Positions 33,996-45,128 of a DNA stretch of 64,000 nt are shown here, piece by piece. The notes beneath the pieces are model-generated. The model saw only the letters and a program-made list of their open reading frames with translations. It was not told the origin of the DNA and ran no database searches. The DNA is from Pezizomycotina sp. ARF18 (lineage: Eukaryota; Ascomycota), in contig AZLU01000001.1 of assembly GCA_002224055.1 (NCBI GenBank), positions 225,329 to 289,328 on the forward strand, written 5' to 3'. Made by a program: the position numbers and the translations under genes. The number at the start of each line of letters is the position of its first letter. The stretch's first letter is position 1.

Positions 33996-34431
33996 TCACC
34001 CACCTTGATTATTCCCTCTAAGCCTTAGTAATTCACTACACCATATTACCTGGAACCCTCCTCTTAAGATTCGCCCCTCTGATGTCTCAACACCTCCGGC
34101 CGCCTCCACGTCTGGCGCCGGCGGTAGTTCCCTCAACTGCATATCATTCCCCACGGTAGCGTTGGTGTTCGCCCGAGCCTAGTTTTCTCCCGCCTCCTAA
34201 TTCGGCGCTTGGTGAGGCTGTCACGGCAGAATACCGCGATTATAAAACCGCAGAAGATTAATATAATAAGGCCTACAATGCCGCGATTACGATACCAGCG
34301 ATCGCTCCACCGTTGGCGTGCTCATGGCCGTCTGAGTCGATGAAGACGATGCCATAGTATCCGCCGCCGCGTCTACCACTACTACCACGTCCACCGCCTC
34401 GGTGAAATATACCGCCTGTTGAGTTAGACAT
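33996..34431 (-). CDS. Family-2 copy b: Gly-rich single-pass membrane protein
   Basis: Starts MSNSTGGIFHRGGGRG (sequon NST), then YYGIVFIDSDGHEHANGGAI and helix AIAGIVIAA. A single-base step gives VGLIILIFCGFIIAVFCRDS, then KRRIRRREK, a second step, and NATVGNDMQLRELPPAPDVE. The stop is at 33998-33996. The same order (Gly-rich start, VDxxGHxxxNG, helix with Cys, basic step, NDxQLxxL) is seen in copy c, so the joined reading is supported by comparison. The function is unknown. Confidence 0.55.
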
Positions 34432-35451
34432 TGGAGATTCTGGAAGAAGATTCAGATCCAAGCTTATAATGGTGCGATTTGGTGTTTCTAGGAGAAAGAA
34501 ATTAGGACCGTGAGTAGTTGACTGTAAGAGAGGCGGTTGCGAATAAGCGTATTATATATTCTGAAGTCGAACAGCTTGATACTGGATATGCATATTTTAT
34601 ATTCGAAGGTAAGTACACCTTCATAACAGCGAGTTTTGAGCCCTCGAGACGTGTTGCCGAAATATTGTAGCACGCAATGATATCAATATATGAATATAGA
34701 TCCCTGCAGAATCTGAAAAGTGGGCTTTCTAGCTCAGGCAAAGATACGGCTTATCAGATACTCGCTGCTTGAATGAGGCATCAATCCATTCTAACTGTTA
34801 ACGTGTTAAGTTGATGAAGCGATCGGAAAGCTTGTCTATTCGCTCCAGAATATTACTTTATTAGAATTTATAGAGGTACGCCGAATTTTGGTGTAGCTCT
34901 CTAAGTCGCAGCGGCTTCGATATTCATTGAAGTCTGCGGAGATACAAAACGGATAAGCCATTGCGCGAAGAATAAGTGACAGCGATTTCCTAACAATATA
35001 TCATGAGCCAGCGTCAACTTTGGACCACCAGTTCATGTTTTAGAGGGGTGGGTATAGGCATAAACTTCAAGCTCAAGAGGCTTGTCGCTGCTACAGGAAC
35101 ACCATTTACTATCACTGTCCCGGGTATGAGCCTTACACGATGATCTGATTTGCCTCAGTAGCTTCTATATTTATTATATTGATATTTTAAAGCACTAGAT
35201 CTCCAACCAATTTTCTCGAATATTCTCTTAGGGAGCTGGGATTGAAAGTGGTTTCGGGAAGGGTAAATGAAAATGAACGGCGAACGCTAAAGCTTTGCCA
35301 CGGATACCACTCCTACTATAGGAATAAACTACAACGCATACTGGCGTTCTCTCACAATCCTTCAAAGCGCGCACTATCCATCAAACAATCCCACTTGTGA
35401 ATCTCCTCTTAAGCCTTGCCTCCCCCGGTTTCTGTACCCCTTCTCCTTCAA

Positions 35452-35764
35452 TCACTTCTCTTCTCCATTCCCCTGCTGCCTCGTCGTCGGCAGTAAATCA
35501 CGCAACTGCGTATCATTATCCGTCCTGGCTTTCTGCCTCTCCCCTTGTCCCTGCGCTTGTTGCAGCAAATCGCGATCTGGCATCCGCAGTATACAATCAT
35601 CCCGAGGCCGATTATGCTCCCGATGACGATGCCGGTGATCGCGATGCCGTTAACGCGCTTGTGACCGGCGGCGTCGACTAAGATAATGGAGTTGTAGAGG
35701 CTTCCGGCGAAGCGAAGGCCGCCACCGAAGCTGCCGCGGTGATAGGTGCCTGGGGGTTAGACAT
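35452..35764 (-). CDS. Family-2 copy c: Gly-rich single-pass membrane protein
   Basis: Starts MSNPQAPITAA; after a frame step SFGGGLRFAGSLYNSIILVD, then AAGHKRVNGIAITGIVIGSI, IGLGMIVYCGCQIAICCNKR, and after a further step ARTDNDTQLRDLLPTTRQQ before the stop at 35454-35452. It matches copy b over its whole length by eye. The Cys cluster at the membrane border (CGC, CC) could be palmitoylated; this is inference. Sequence at 35230-35290 downstream resembles 33421-33480, so copies b and c seem to belong to one duplicated segment. Confidence 0.55.
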
Positions 35765-36509
35765 GATTAATTAGAGATCTTGAGGTGCGACTTGTGTTTT
35801 GGGTGAAGAGTTTGGAGAGAGTGATTTTGGGGTTTCCGATCGGTTAAGATAGCATTTAGCCCGAGGAGTTATAGGTTGTGCGGGAAGTTTCTAGGAATGT
35901 GAGCTGATGGAGAGCGAAATATAAGATTGCTCAAGCTCAGAAGACATTCTTTTATTCTGTGACTTTGTACGGTGTCTGCTCAGAATCTGTGGCACGGAGT
36001 AATGCTGTTTCATCTGGTATTCCTCGGGAGGCCTGAACCAACAATTTACAACAAAGCGAAATCAGCGTATAGAGAATTTTATGAAATGCTGATTTCAATT
36101 GAACATGATATTATACCATAATTCTCATGATTATCTTCTAATTCGTGAATCTTGTGAAAATTTGTCACTACATTGAATTAAATTAAATTATGAAATGGGT
36201 AGTGTTGTAGTATCATGATGTCGCACACGCCACAGGCTTTCGAGGTATCATGACACTAAACTTGGAATGTAGAATATTTGTAGTGGCTTCCTCGTAATTT
36301 CAAAAATGATGCTTCTAGTTTGCCGACTGATGCGAACTCCCGCAAATATCAGCTTGTTTATATTGAGGTTTGTGGTTTTAGTGAAGATTATGCTGGTAAA
36401 CATGCTTGTACCAATTAGCCTGAGAGCCAGCATCACTTGGGAGAACTACGCGATGATTATACGCAAGAAGCTTGAAGGAGCCAATGTGGCGAGCCTGCGC
36501 CGACTAGTC
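35765..36509. other. Intergenic, no supported gene
   Basis: AT-rich between 36050 and 36250, otherwise ordinary. No coding or RNA feature seen. Confidence 0.5.
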
Positions 36510-37029
36510 CTAATAGTAGTACAGCCCACTTTCCTCCCCCGGCAGCTTCCCTTCCTCCTTCAACTTAAACAGCGCAGCCCTCACCCTTTCAACCACCCTT
36601 CTCGCGTATTCCGGCCCCATCGGCGGCATCTCAACGGATTTATCCGGCCGCACCCACGCCAGCGGCGGCAATTTCTTCTCGCTGCCATCTACCGCGTTCT
36701 TCATTAGCGCGATACCGGCCTCGTCGTAAAGTTCTGATCCGCCGGTTACGACGGCGATGGGCGTGTGTGAGTAGTTCGCTGTACCGAGGGTGTTGGTGCT
36801 CGTCGGGGGTGTCACGCCGGACATTACGATGGGAATCTCGGCGGCGCCGGCTTCGGCAGATGTGAGGAAGTGGATTACTGCAAAATGAGTTGGTAACTGT
36901 GAATGAAAATCAGGGAAGCACAAGGAAATAGAATTTACCTTCAATCTCGGGCTTTAAACCCTCGCGGACAGGGAGACCGATGACCTCCGATTTCCCGCAC
37001 AAAATTATTGGGATTGTTTCTGAAGACAT
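36510..37029 (-). CDS. Conserved fungal protein of unknown function, intact
   Basis: Two exons encode 152 residues. Exon 1 starts MSSETIPIILCGKSEVIGLP and ends PEIE; a 61-base intron (36938-36878, GTAAAT...TTGCAG) follows; exon 2 continues VIHFLTSAEAGAAEIPIVMS, then SHTPIAVVTGGSELYDEAG, LAWVRPD and GPEYARRVVERVRAALFKL, ending LYYY. I recall this pattern (IPVILCGKxExIG...EVIHF, later LRPD and GPEYG) as widespread in Pezizomycotina and annotated only as hypothetical. There are no frame steps, which contrasts with many genes nearby. It is probably cytosolic. Confidence 0.8.
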
Positions 37030-38191
37030 TGCTAGTACGTAGACTTTTGGGGAAGGATTGTTGATGGAAGTGGGTTTGAAGCTTGACAAATTTATGAAGA
37101 GCTTTTTTGAGAATTTGCGGGGATCTTAACCCTAATATATAAACCGCTGACAACTGCGGGGTTGGAAAATTGAGGACATATCTGAATAGGCTGAATAGGT
37201 TAACACGAGTGTGGAGCTATAGCCCATGAGGCGGCTGCGATATGACGTCAGGGGCATTTTCTAGCGATCAATTTTGGGAAGTTAAATAGAGGACTGCCAT
37301 GCCGCAATGTGGCACACGATCCCGCTAAGCGTTAGCGGGGGTGGTAAGCGATGGCGATGGGAAACGAAATTTCGAAACAACTCAGCCTGCACCGTGCAGC
37401 GGATCCAAGGATTACGAAACTCACTACTATAATCTTATTTTATCGCTTGAAATCTAGGAGTTTCCACGATTCCACTTACACTGCCTGCCCTATATCTCAA
37501 TCGTAACTTATATCGTTCCGGCATCTTTCGTGCTTGACCAGTATTTCCTTGTTTGTCTCTGTTTGTTATGAAACAATTAACGAGCTTACCTGCACTCCGC
37601 CGCTGAGAACAATTTTCCTTATAACAAACAAAAATAGCTTTCAGGAAAGGTGGAATGTCGGGATTGGCTCTCGGGAGCAATCCTCATAGATTGTCATTCC
37701 TGTCTCCCAAGGACACGGTATAGGTCTTTGCGCCGAATCGGTTAATCTACATTTTCCATGGCATGCACATGACGCAAGATCTGAGCATAGCCGTGTTGGG
37801 ATATGTCCCATCTTTGAAACGGGGCAAAAGAGAGTCTACAAGCGTGCTCAATTTCATCTTGGATTACACTACGTAATAACGAAGTAAAAAGAAAAAGTCG
37901 GGTTCCAGTTGCTTTAACTTCTTACAACAAATAATTTATACACCAAAGCAATAAGGCTCGAAGGGCTATTGAAATAATAGTGAAGGGAGTCTGAGAACTG
38001 AAACTGTTCAAGAATGATGGAGCTTCTAACTTTACATGGTAGTATATCGCAGCCCAACCTTTGGGTTGCCCCTCGAGGTTAACTAGCGGGTAACAAGCAC
38101 AGGGCTTTGCTTCTAGGTGTACAGCTCGATCTTTCTTCAGGTCGAAAGTGATCTCATCGCAACGCAGCTTCCAACCTAGCAAACTCTAAAA
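37030..38191. other. Intergenic, no supported gene
   Basis: Short frames only; nothing with recognisable domains. It contains the promoter region of the gene starting at 37029. Confidence 0.5.
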
Positions 38192-38490
38192 CTATTCCTC
38201 CACGTCCTCCTCGCCAAATTTATTAAAACACGGCCCCAAAAAAGAATCATCTCGACAAAATTCACAACAATCTTTTTTACGCTCCGGGTCATAGTAGTTA
38301 AACCTGCACTGGCACTCGTAGCACAGCTTCGGAACTCAGACCCTTTCTCGCAGTCTACACAGTAGAAGCAGGAGCCTCTTGATTTTCCTATAACGTTACG
38401 GGAGTTCGATTCGCAGATAATGCATGTAATGCTTGATTTAGGAGGAACCGCCATGTTCGCCCTCCAAAACCAGGTGGTACAAGTGGACAT
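38192..38490 (-). CDS. Small cysteine-rich (zinc-finger-like) protein
   Basis: About 100 residues starting MSTCTTWFWRANMAV. The body carries paired cysteines: CIICESNSRNVIGKS, CFYCVDCEKGSEF, then after one single-base step LCYECQCRFNYYDPERKKD and CCEFCRDDSFLG, ending FGEEDVEE at a stop (38194-38192). The spacing C-x2-C ... C-x2-C-x2-C ... C-x2-C ... C-x2-C suggests zinc binding, but it fits no finger class I can name. It follows another minus-strand gene ending at 38597 and could be its last exon if that stop lies in an intron. Confidence 0.55.
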
Positions 38491-38596
38491 GGTCTTCGCG
38501 GGGTTGGTGTCTAAGGTAACGAAACACTCCCTCCGTCCGGCTGGCGCATCGCTTATTCGAAGAAGCGAGCTCCAGGAAATTCGGTTGTAGCTGATA

Positions 38597-39283
38597 TTAG
38601 GCTTCGTGTTTCTCTCGAATAGTTTTGAAGAGCAGTCGATGCTTGTCTATAATCTTATTTAATTCAGGGAGAGAGTCCCTAAAGGCATCCAATGCTTTCC
38701 TGAGGCGGCCGTTTTCGAGTTTCTCAGTTTCGACACGCGGTCCACGCGGAAATGTTCGTTCATCTGTGGAAGGAGTGAACCGAAGATCCTAAAGTTGGTC
38801 GTATGGCACCGGTTAACGCCGCAAATCTTCGGAAATGGAAAGAGAAATAACACACGCGCGGGTCTTGGTTTACCTTGACGAATTCGTTGCATTCCTTGTC
38901 CGCCCGCGGCCTCTGCTCCACCACGACTTCGGCAAAAGCCGCCAGTAGTGCCTTGCTTGATTCCTTCTGCGTATGGCATTTCTGGTACTAGCTTTGAATC
39001 AAATAGAATTTGCTCTAATTCTCGGAGTCCTTCAACGTCGTCTTTGGCAATCAGTTGAACGCAGTCATCTAACAGTAAATCCTACGGGCTGTAAAAGCTT
39101 GAATGTGATGTTGGCGAAGTGTGACTTATACTTTTGAAGTCGTAACGGCGGTAGATTTGCATCATGGTTGAATGACTCTGTTCAAGTTGATCGCAAAGCG
39201 CGTCCGGCGAAATTTATGATAGGTGGCCCCACGACGCGTATCACAGGGCCGACGATATTAAGGACAGTTACTATTTCCGCCAT
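38597..39283 (-). CDS. Helical protein of unknown function, three exons
   Basis: Starts MAEIVTVLNIVGPVIRVVGP; a frame step near RAL leads to CDQLEQSHSTMMQIYRRYDF. A GTATAA...CCGTAG intron (~50 bases) joins to DLLLDDCVQLIAKDDVEGLR, ELEQILFDSKLVPEMPYAE, then ALLAAFAEVVVEQRPRADKE. A second intron (GTAAAC...CTTTAG) joins to DLRFTPSTDERTFPRGPR and a helical end KALDAFRDSLPELNKIIDK before the stop (38599-38597). The hydrophobic start and all-helical body recall the N-terminal helical domains of fungal signalling proteins, but the match is too weak to name. Confidence 0.5.
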
Positions 39284-40383
39284 GTCTAATATGTTATGAG
39301 CTCTTCGGAACCCACCACAATTTAGCTTCCTCCATTCAAATCGCCCATGCATTTTGCTCTCATTCTAAATCTGAACAGGGGGCGGTCACTGCATATATAC
39401 TGGTAGTGCTGAACTGCGGATGGAAGACTGGCATGATCGAGACTTGCTATTCCCAATTGAAAAGCGCGTTTATGAATTGCTATTTCTTATAATCAGCAGC
39501 GCTTACTTACATTTTGAATTTACTGTCGGCGGAGAGATGTGGCATCTATAATAAGGTGGTGGATGTAGAAAACGGCAGTTTATATAAAATGACAATATTA
39601 TAAATTTTCATAAGTGGATGCATTTGCCTCGACAGCACTGGCAGTGACTGAACGTGTCTCGGAGGATCCCATGTACCCTTTATACCTAGCTAATGAGCTC
39701 CACTAACTATGTCGATACCATATTACCATGTCGAGAAAGTCACAGTCACAGAGACCAACCTACAGTAATGACTAGCATGTACTGCCTCAACTCCAAAACA
39801 TGGCTGCGAATCCTTGCTCTGAAATCTTATTGCTCTGGACTCATACGCCCGTTGGTAAAAATCCAAAGGAAACTATAGCTAAAGCTGCTAAGTGAGAATG
39901 TAAAGGCCTGTCGTAGATATCTGACTTAATAAGTATGCCCTTAGGAAAGGAATAAGTTCAACGAGGAAGGCAAATACAGTCTCCCGGAAGGCATAACATA
40001 GTCGATACACATAATGAACGAAAGAGATATATATAACTCCCCCATAACTTTCCAGCGGGTAGGTTTCCCAGGAGGAGAACCTGCCAGATAACATGACCTT
40101 GTATCCGAGCTCCTAGCGCTGTAATATACTCGTCACCACTGCATTCTACGGCGCTGACGTTGGTAGGGCGTGACCCTTTACGACTAAGCGCTCAGATGTA
40201 CAGCCCGTAGGAGCGGCCTCCAGCGCCAACATCACAACACAACAACCCTTTTAATAACTTCGACTCTCGACGGGACCCGCCTAACCGGGGAAATGGCGTC
40301 ACGGAAGCCCTAAATGCCACAGCCACACAGTCCTTGGAATTTTCTTTTATTTTATTTTATTTTTTCGTCCTGACTCTGGAAAA
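39284..40383. other. Intergenic, no supported gene
   Basis: Nothing recognisable on either strand. Confidence 0.5.
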
Positions 40384-40436
40384 TTATAAAACAAGGCCTT
40401 CCCCCTTTGCTCTTCCAGAATTCTTTTGATCTTTCA

Positions 40437-40531
40437 TCTCCTCCTCCTCATCATCATCATCATCCTCATCCTCGTCGTCGTCATCCCCTTTCCCACTCCC
40501 CCTCCTCCCCCTCCTCCTCCTCATCATCATC
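40437..40531. repeat. CTC/ATC trinucleotide low-complexity tract
   Basis: Imperfect runs of CTC, ATC and GTC, then CCCCTCCTCC blocks. Both strands stay open for this reason alone (an acidic run on the minus strand, His/Ser/Pro on the plus strand), so I do not call a gene from it. Confidence 0.85.
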
Positions 40532-41735
40532 ATCTTGGAGCAGCCTGAGGACGATGAGAAGGAGTAAAGCATGTGGACAACGATGTTGTTACAATACCAG
40601 GTAACCATCCCCTCCAACGCCTTCTAACGAAGCCCTCGACTTTGGAGTAACTGACCGTGGCTGGGGTCCTAAGCTTTTGCTTTCTACAGGTATTCGAGAC
40701 AACCTCCACTGCTCCTGTGCCTAGCTGCCGCTCTGCCTTCGATCCGGCTGGGACAACGCAGCCAAGAAGGCAAACATCACGAGCGGATTTTTCCCGAAAC
40801 GAATGACAACCGCTACCTTCTCCCCAGGCCCCTGTCCATCTAGCAAGCACATCCACACGAAACGCTTTGGTACTCCGTTATCGGTACGGAATATCCTGGT
40901 AGACGGCTCCAGTCGTGCACGTCCGCTCCAGGTTAACCTACGACTGTTCAGTTGGAAAACCAATAACCATTGTGAGATGCTATATAAAACACCCTCCCCG
41001 AACCAGAAGCCGAAGACTCTGCGCTCGAAATCGGAAGCGGCACCAGTGGGACCCAGGGAAGGCTAAGGTCAGTCATGGATTGGTCAACCTCATGAAGGCG
41101 CTCGAGTCTTCGAGAAGAGTGCCGAGGAAGCGGAAGGCCTTCATGCGGTCAACCACTGCTAGCGAGCGGCCGGAGAGATCGCGAAGACTACTCGGATACC
41201 CGGCTTCAGAGACGGTCGGACCGCTCTACGACTCTTCTACCCCGAAGGCAGGGAAGAAGCGCCAGTGTCAAAAGCATAGGGACGGTGACTCAACCTTCGA
41301 GAAGAAGTTCGCCGTTGAGACTGCCGGCAGTCCCAAACGCGGTCCGCGTCATCGTTCGCGCGGGAACTTCACGCCGAACCACCAACCGGCCGGAAGAGTC
41401 GCTTAGCGACGAGTTGGACTGATACGGATAGTGAAATGGACGACGATGCGTGTAACGTTGGCATGGACACAATCAGAAACTCTATTTCAACGACTAACGA
41501 GACGGACGATACTGCTGCGACCGTGTCAAGGCCAGAGCCCCACTTCCATTCTGGCTCCAAAGAGGCGAGAAGATCTACCGTTCAGGCGGTTACGCATCTC
41601 CTGGGGAGAAGCTGGTGAAGCACCGCACTGAGGCGCACCCACGGTAAGCTTGAAACAAACATCTGTGTGTTTCTTGTTTTTTTTCGAATCGATCTTTTAC
41701 TAACATACTCCCTTCTCCGACCTTCACAAACCTTA

Positions 41736-41890
41736 GGTTATTGAAAACACCAACTCAGATCTCACCCCTGAGAAGATCCCAGTTAACATTGGCGCTTACC
41801 CCATCAAGTGCATCGGTCCCTACACCAAGGGGCAGTGGTGCAGCAAGTATTCTTCAAGAGCTGTCAAGATGTCCAATCCTGCTTGTCAAG
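41736..41890 (+). pseudogene. Fossil of a small secreted cysteine-containing protein, copy 1
   Basis: After a likely intron end the frame reads SDLTPEKIPVNIGAYPIKC then IGPYTKGQWCSKY. This matches copy 2 (42660-42790) residue for residue over about 35 positions. No signal peptide is found directly upstream. The gene is broken and treated as a fossil; the function of the original is unknown. Confidence 0.45.
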
Positions 41891-42439
41891 CTCCCACCCG
41901 TTCTAAAAAAAAGATTGTCGCCCGCATGACCGGAGTCTCGTACTTAGCATCCCCCGACCAAAGCCAAGGAAAACTAAGAACAGAGAAGCCTGAGCCTCCG
42001 CTTGAGGGACAAATGAGGACTTTGATTTAGTAGTTAGTCTCTCAAAGATACAACCTCCAATAAGAAAGTCAAGATTCGTCGAGGAATTCGACTACACCGA
42101 CGACGCGATGGATAAACTCAGCAAAAGAGTTCATCCACCGGCTACACCTAAACTGGAACTTATATCGCTTAGGGCGATGATGCGACAGATGGATTGGGAC
42201 CGGCTACAAGTTTCAGTTTCCTGTTGATGCTAGGGCTGTAGATGAATACAAGCTTTGCGCGAGAGGATCAGGATGTTAGATAGCGAGCTGAAGGATGTTA
42301 CCGCGTATCTGGGAGACGCGCCCGATTTTAACGACTAATGAGACGGCCGATACTGCTCCATGCTGGCTCCGGAGAGGCGAGAAGATCTACCGTGCAGGCG
42401 GTCACCGTCTGCTGGGGGTAGGGGCTGGGGCGCAGCGGA

Positions 42440-42800
42440 CCCAGAAGTGAAAATCGAGGTAGCGGCCCCAGTTGCCGCTTCCTTTATCGGTATGGTTGTC
42501 GTCGCCAGCTACGTCGCTTCGGCCACTCCCGTAAGTCCTTCTACTCTTTTATTTTCGCGGCCATCCTACTGTCTGCCCGTTTGTTTCTGTGTGTTTCTGT
42601 CAAACTTGACCTCCCAAAAACTTTCAGCTAACATCCTTTTCTCACCATCACGGATCTTGGACGCATGACAACGCCAACTCTGGTCTCACCACTGAGAAGG
42701 TCCCGGTTGACCCGTACACCATCAAGTGCATCGGTCCCTACGCTAGGGGCCGCCGGTGGTGCAATAAGTACTGTTACCGTGACAAGGATGGGCAGCTTTA
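42440..42800 (+). pseudogene. Fossil of a small secreted cysteine-containing protein, copy 2
   Basis: A signal-peptide-like segment (VAASFIGMVVVASYVASATP) ends at a GTAAGT donor (42531); a TTTCAG acceptor near 42627 leads to SGLTTEKVPVDPYTIKC, IGPYARGRRWCNKYC and YRDKDGQL. A further partial repeat, CNKYRYCGNDGQLQG, follows near 42865. The layout is that of a small secreted, cysteine-bearing protein (effector- or antimicrobial-like in form only). The gene is broken and its family is not recognised. Confidence 0.45.
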
Positions 42801-43078
42801 GGGATGCAAACCTCGTCTCTAGGAACACCGACTCCGAGGCCTCATGTCTCGAATATCATCAAGGCTGCAACAAGTATCGCTACTGCGGCAATGATGGACA
42901 GCTTCAGGGGACTCCGATACTCCCTTTGGACGAGGACGTTCGCTCATGCGTAGCCTCGCCCGCCCCCACCCCACCTACGCGGAGATGGCGAAGATTCTAT
43001 TACAAAGTTGAAGACCTTGAAGACATTTCAGACTTTGCGGAAGTTCTGGAAAAGCTGGCACCCTTCTTCCCGCCCCCG

Positions 43079-43093
43079 CCCCCCCCCCCCCCC
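43079..43093. repeat. C homopolymer within a proline-coding stretch
   Basis: Near-pure C run extending a CCG/CCC proline stretch; a simple repeat. Confidence 0.85.
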
Positions 43094-43312
43094 GGCGTGA
43101 TGTGGAGTAAGTACGACTCCCTCAACGATACCTTACGACACCTAAGAACGCCTCCGTCATCAAGGAGAGCGTCGAGGTCGGCAAGGTAGGAGTCGAGGCC
43201 GGCCGCCGGTAAATAAATCCCTATCGCGTCACATCTACCATACGATGTTAATGGATTTCTATTCTAACATTCTGCCAGTGAAAGATCGAGATATAAATTC
43301 AACCACCGTTCC

Positions 43313-43640
43313 GAAAAGGGCTAAGGCCCGTCAAACCGAAACACCGAATATCACGAGGACGAAAGCTTCCCTCCGATTTTAAGGAAGAGGAAAGCCGACG
43401 AAGACGATCACGGTGACAGCAACAAAGAAAATTACCATCACGGTCACAAGTACTACCTTTTCAAGGATTTTCTCTCGGAGCGAAGTCGGAAAGGGCTGAG
43501 GCTCGTCAAGCTGAAACGGCGAATATCACGAGGAAGACGCTTGCTCCCAACTTTAAGGAAGAGGAAGCCGACGAAGGGGATTACGGTGATATTCAAGGAT
43601 TTCTCCTGGAGCGAAGTCGGAACTGAAAAGGAGGCTAAAG
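43313..43640 (+). repeat. Two-copy tandem duplication (~170 bp) in decayed coding sequence
   Basis: The segment encoding RAKARQTETPNITR, an acidic KEEEADED stretch and a KDFLSERSR end at 43313-43480 is repeated at 43488-43625 as RAEARQAETANITRKTLAPN, KEEEADEGDYGD and GFLLERSR. The copies differ by substitutions and small length changes. Confidence 0.65.
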
Positions 43641-45094
43641 CAATACGGACCTGGCGCCGGACGTCCTAGTTCAAAACAACCCGGCTTTGGAAACACCGAC
43701 TAGAAAAGCTCCAAAGCCTTCTACTGCTGTAAAAGACCAGCAATCGAAACTCAAAGACGCCGAAAAAAGCCGAACGGTCGCGAGGTTCGAGGCAGATGTA
43801 TCACACCTCACTTACCGAGATCTCACGTCGCCTACCTCACCAGCACGCACGCAATTGACACCTACCCTCGCCCCAGACTATCCTTCTCCTGCCGCGAGCG
43901 CCTCCGTATCCGTAAGGGAATCCGTCTCCCGATAACCCTTTATACAAACCCGACTCGAAGAGCCTACCTCCGCGCGATCGCGAGGAATGCTAAGGGCGCC
44001 TCTCGCTATGAGGGTCGGGGACAGGAAGGAGGCCGCGAAATTTACTATTAGAGAGACAAGCTGTTCTCGAAAGAGAAATCGCAATGGCCCGCTCTCATGA
44101 AGTCTGCTGAATGGCCGACTCTTTCTGCTGAGGAGCAAGCGAAAAGAGTCTAAGCGTAAGTGGTACCCCCTCCACCATGAGGAAACACCAAAGTGCAGAA
44201 AACTCGTTTGTCACACCTGCGCAGGCCGATTTTCGGGCCTGTAGCTGTGACAATGAGTCGATTTCGAATTGGCCAAGCTCCACAAAAGAGGAAACATACT
44301 CGCTTTCCGTATCCTTGAGCGATCTGGACTCTTTCAAAGAACAAAGCAAGAAGGCTTCTGCCGATGCTGCTGGTTCCGCTTCTGCCACTGATGAGGGTCA
44401 CGGCTCCTGCGCCTGTTGCTTCCACCGGTGTACAACGAACATCCGTAATCGACAGCATCGTTATTCTGCCAACAAACATCGCCGCCTTTGTCGTGCATGA
44501 CTCGATGACCTCGCATGCAGGAAAACGTATCTGGGAGGAAAGCAAACAAAAGTGGGCCCGAAGCCATATGGCAACCTCACAGGTAGAAATTTGTTCAGAT
44601 GAAGTCGAGAGACCCAGACGCGATTCAACTTCAGAACCCGCGGTCATCGGAAGCTTCGACGGCCAAAATGAACGCATCTTGGAGAAGCGACAACGACTTC
44701 GACTTTGAGCTTTACCAAATGTCAGCAAGGTCATCAAGAAGGTCATGGAGGCTGGAGAGAAGGGGGCAGTGGAACGTAAGTACATATTTCCTCGATTTTT
44801 TAGCTTGTTTTCTACCGGTATGTTTATAGCGCTAACGATACATAGTTGACGGTGGCTCTAAAAGTTAGACAATCTTTTCTCTGGTCAACAAGATGCTGCG
44901 CAATTTCACCGCCGGTGTCAGTCGTCAAACGTTCCTCCAGCGCAAGCCCGACCGGACCGTAACGCCAATCATCCTGCGGTTGGGACGATCGTTGAGCAAG
45001 ATTATGGACTCGATGAGTCGGATGAACTGAACGACTTTCTGGGTATGGGAAGCTCAAATACCAGCTCCAATGGACCTGGTTCCACTGGCTTCAA

Positions 45095-45128
45095 GGCTAG
45101 GGCTAGGGCTAGGGGCTAGGGCTAGGGC
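45095..45128 (+). repeat. GGGCTA tandem repeat (telomere-like variant)
   Basis: Five units of ggctag/ggggctag lie in a row. It is one base off the canonical TTAGGG (CTAGGG here) and sits inside coding-like sequence, where it would encode Ala-Arg repeats. It is more likely codon-level slippage than a telomere trace. Confidence 0.7.

Noticed and set aside
40384-40617. Open frames with acidic or His/Ser/Pro runs
   Set aside because: They exist only because of the CTC/ATC trinucleotide tract.
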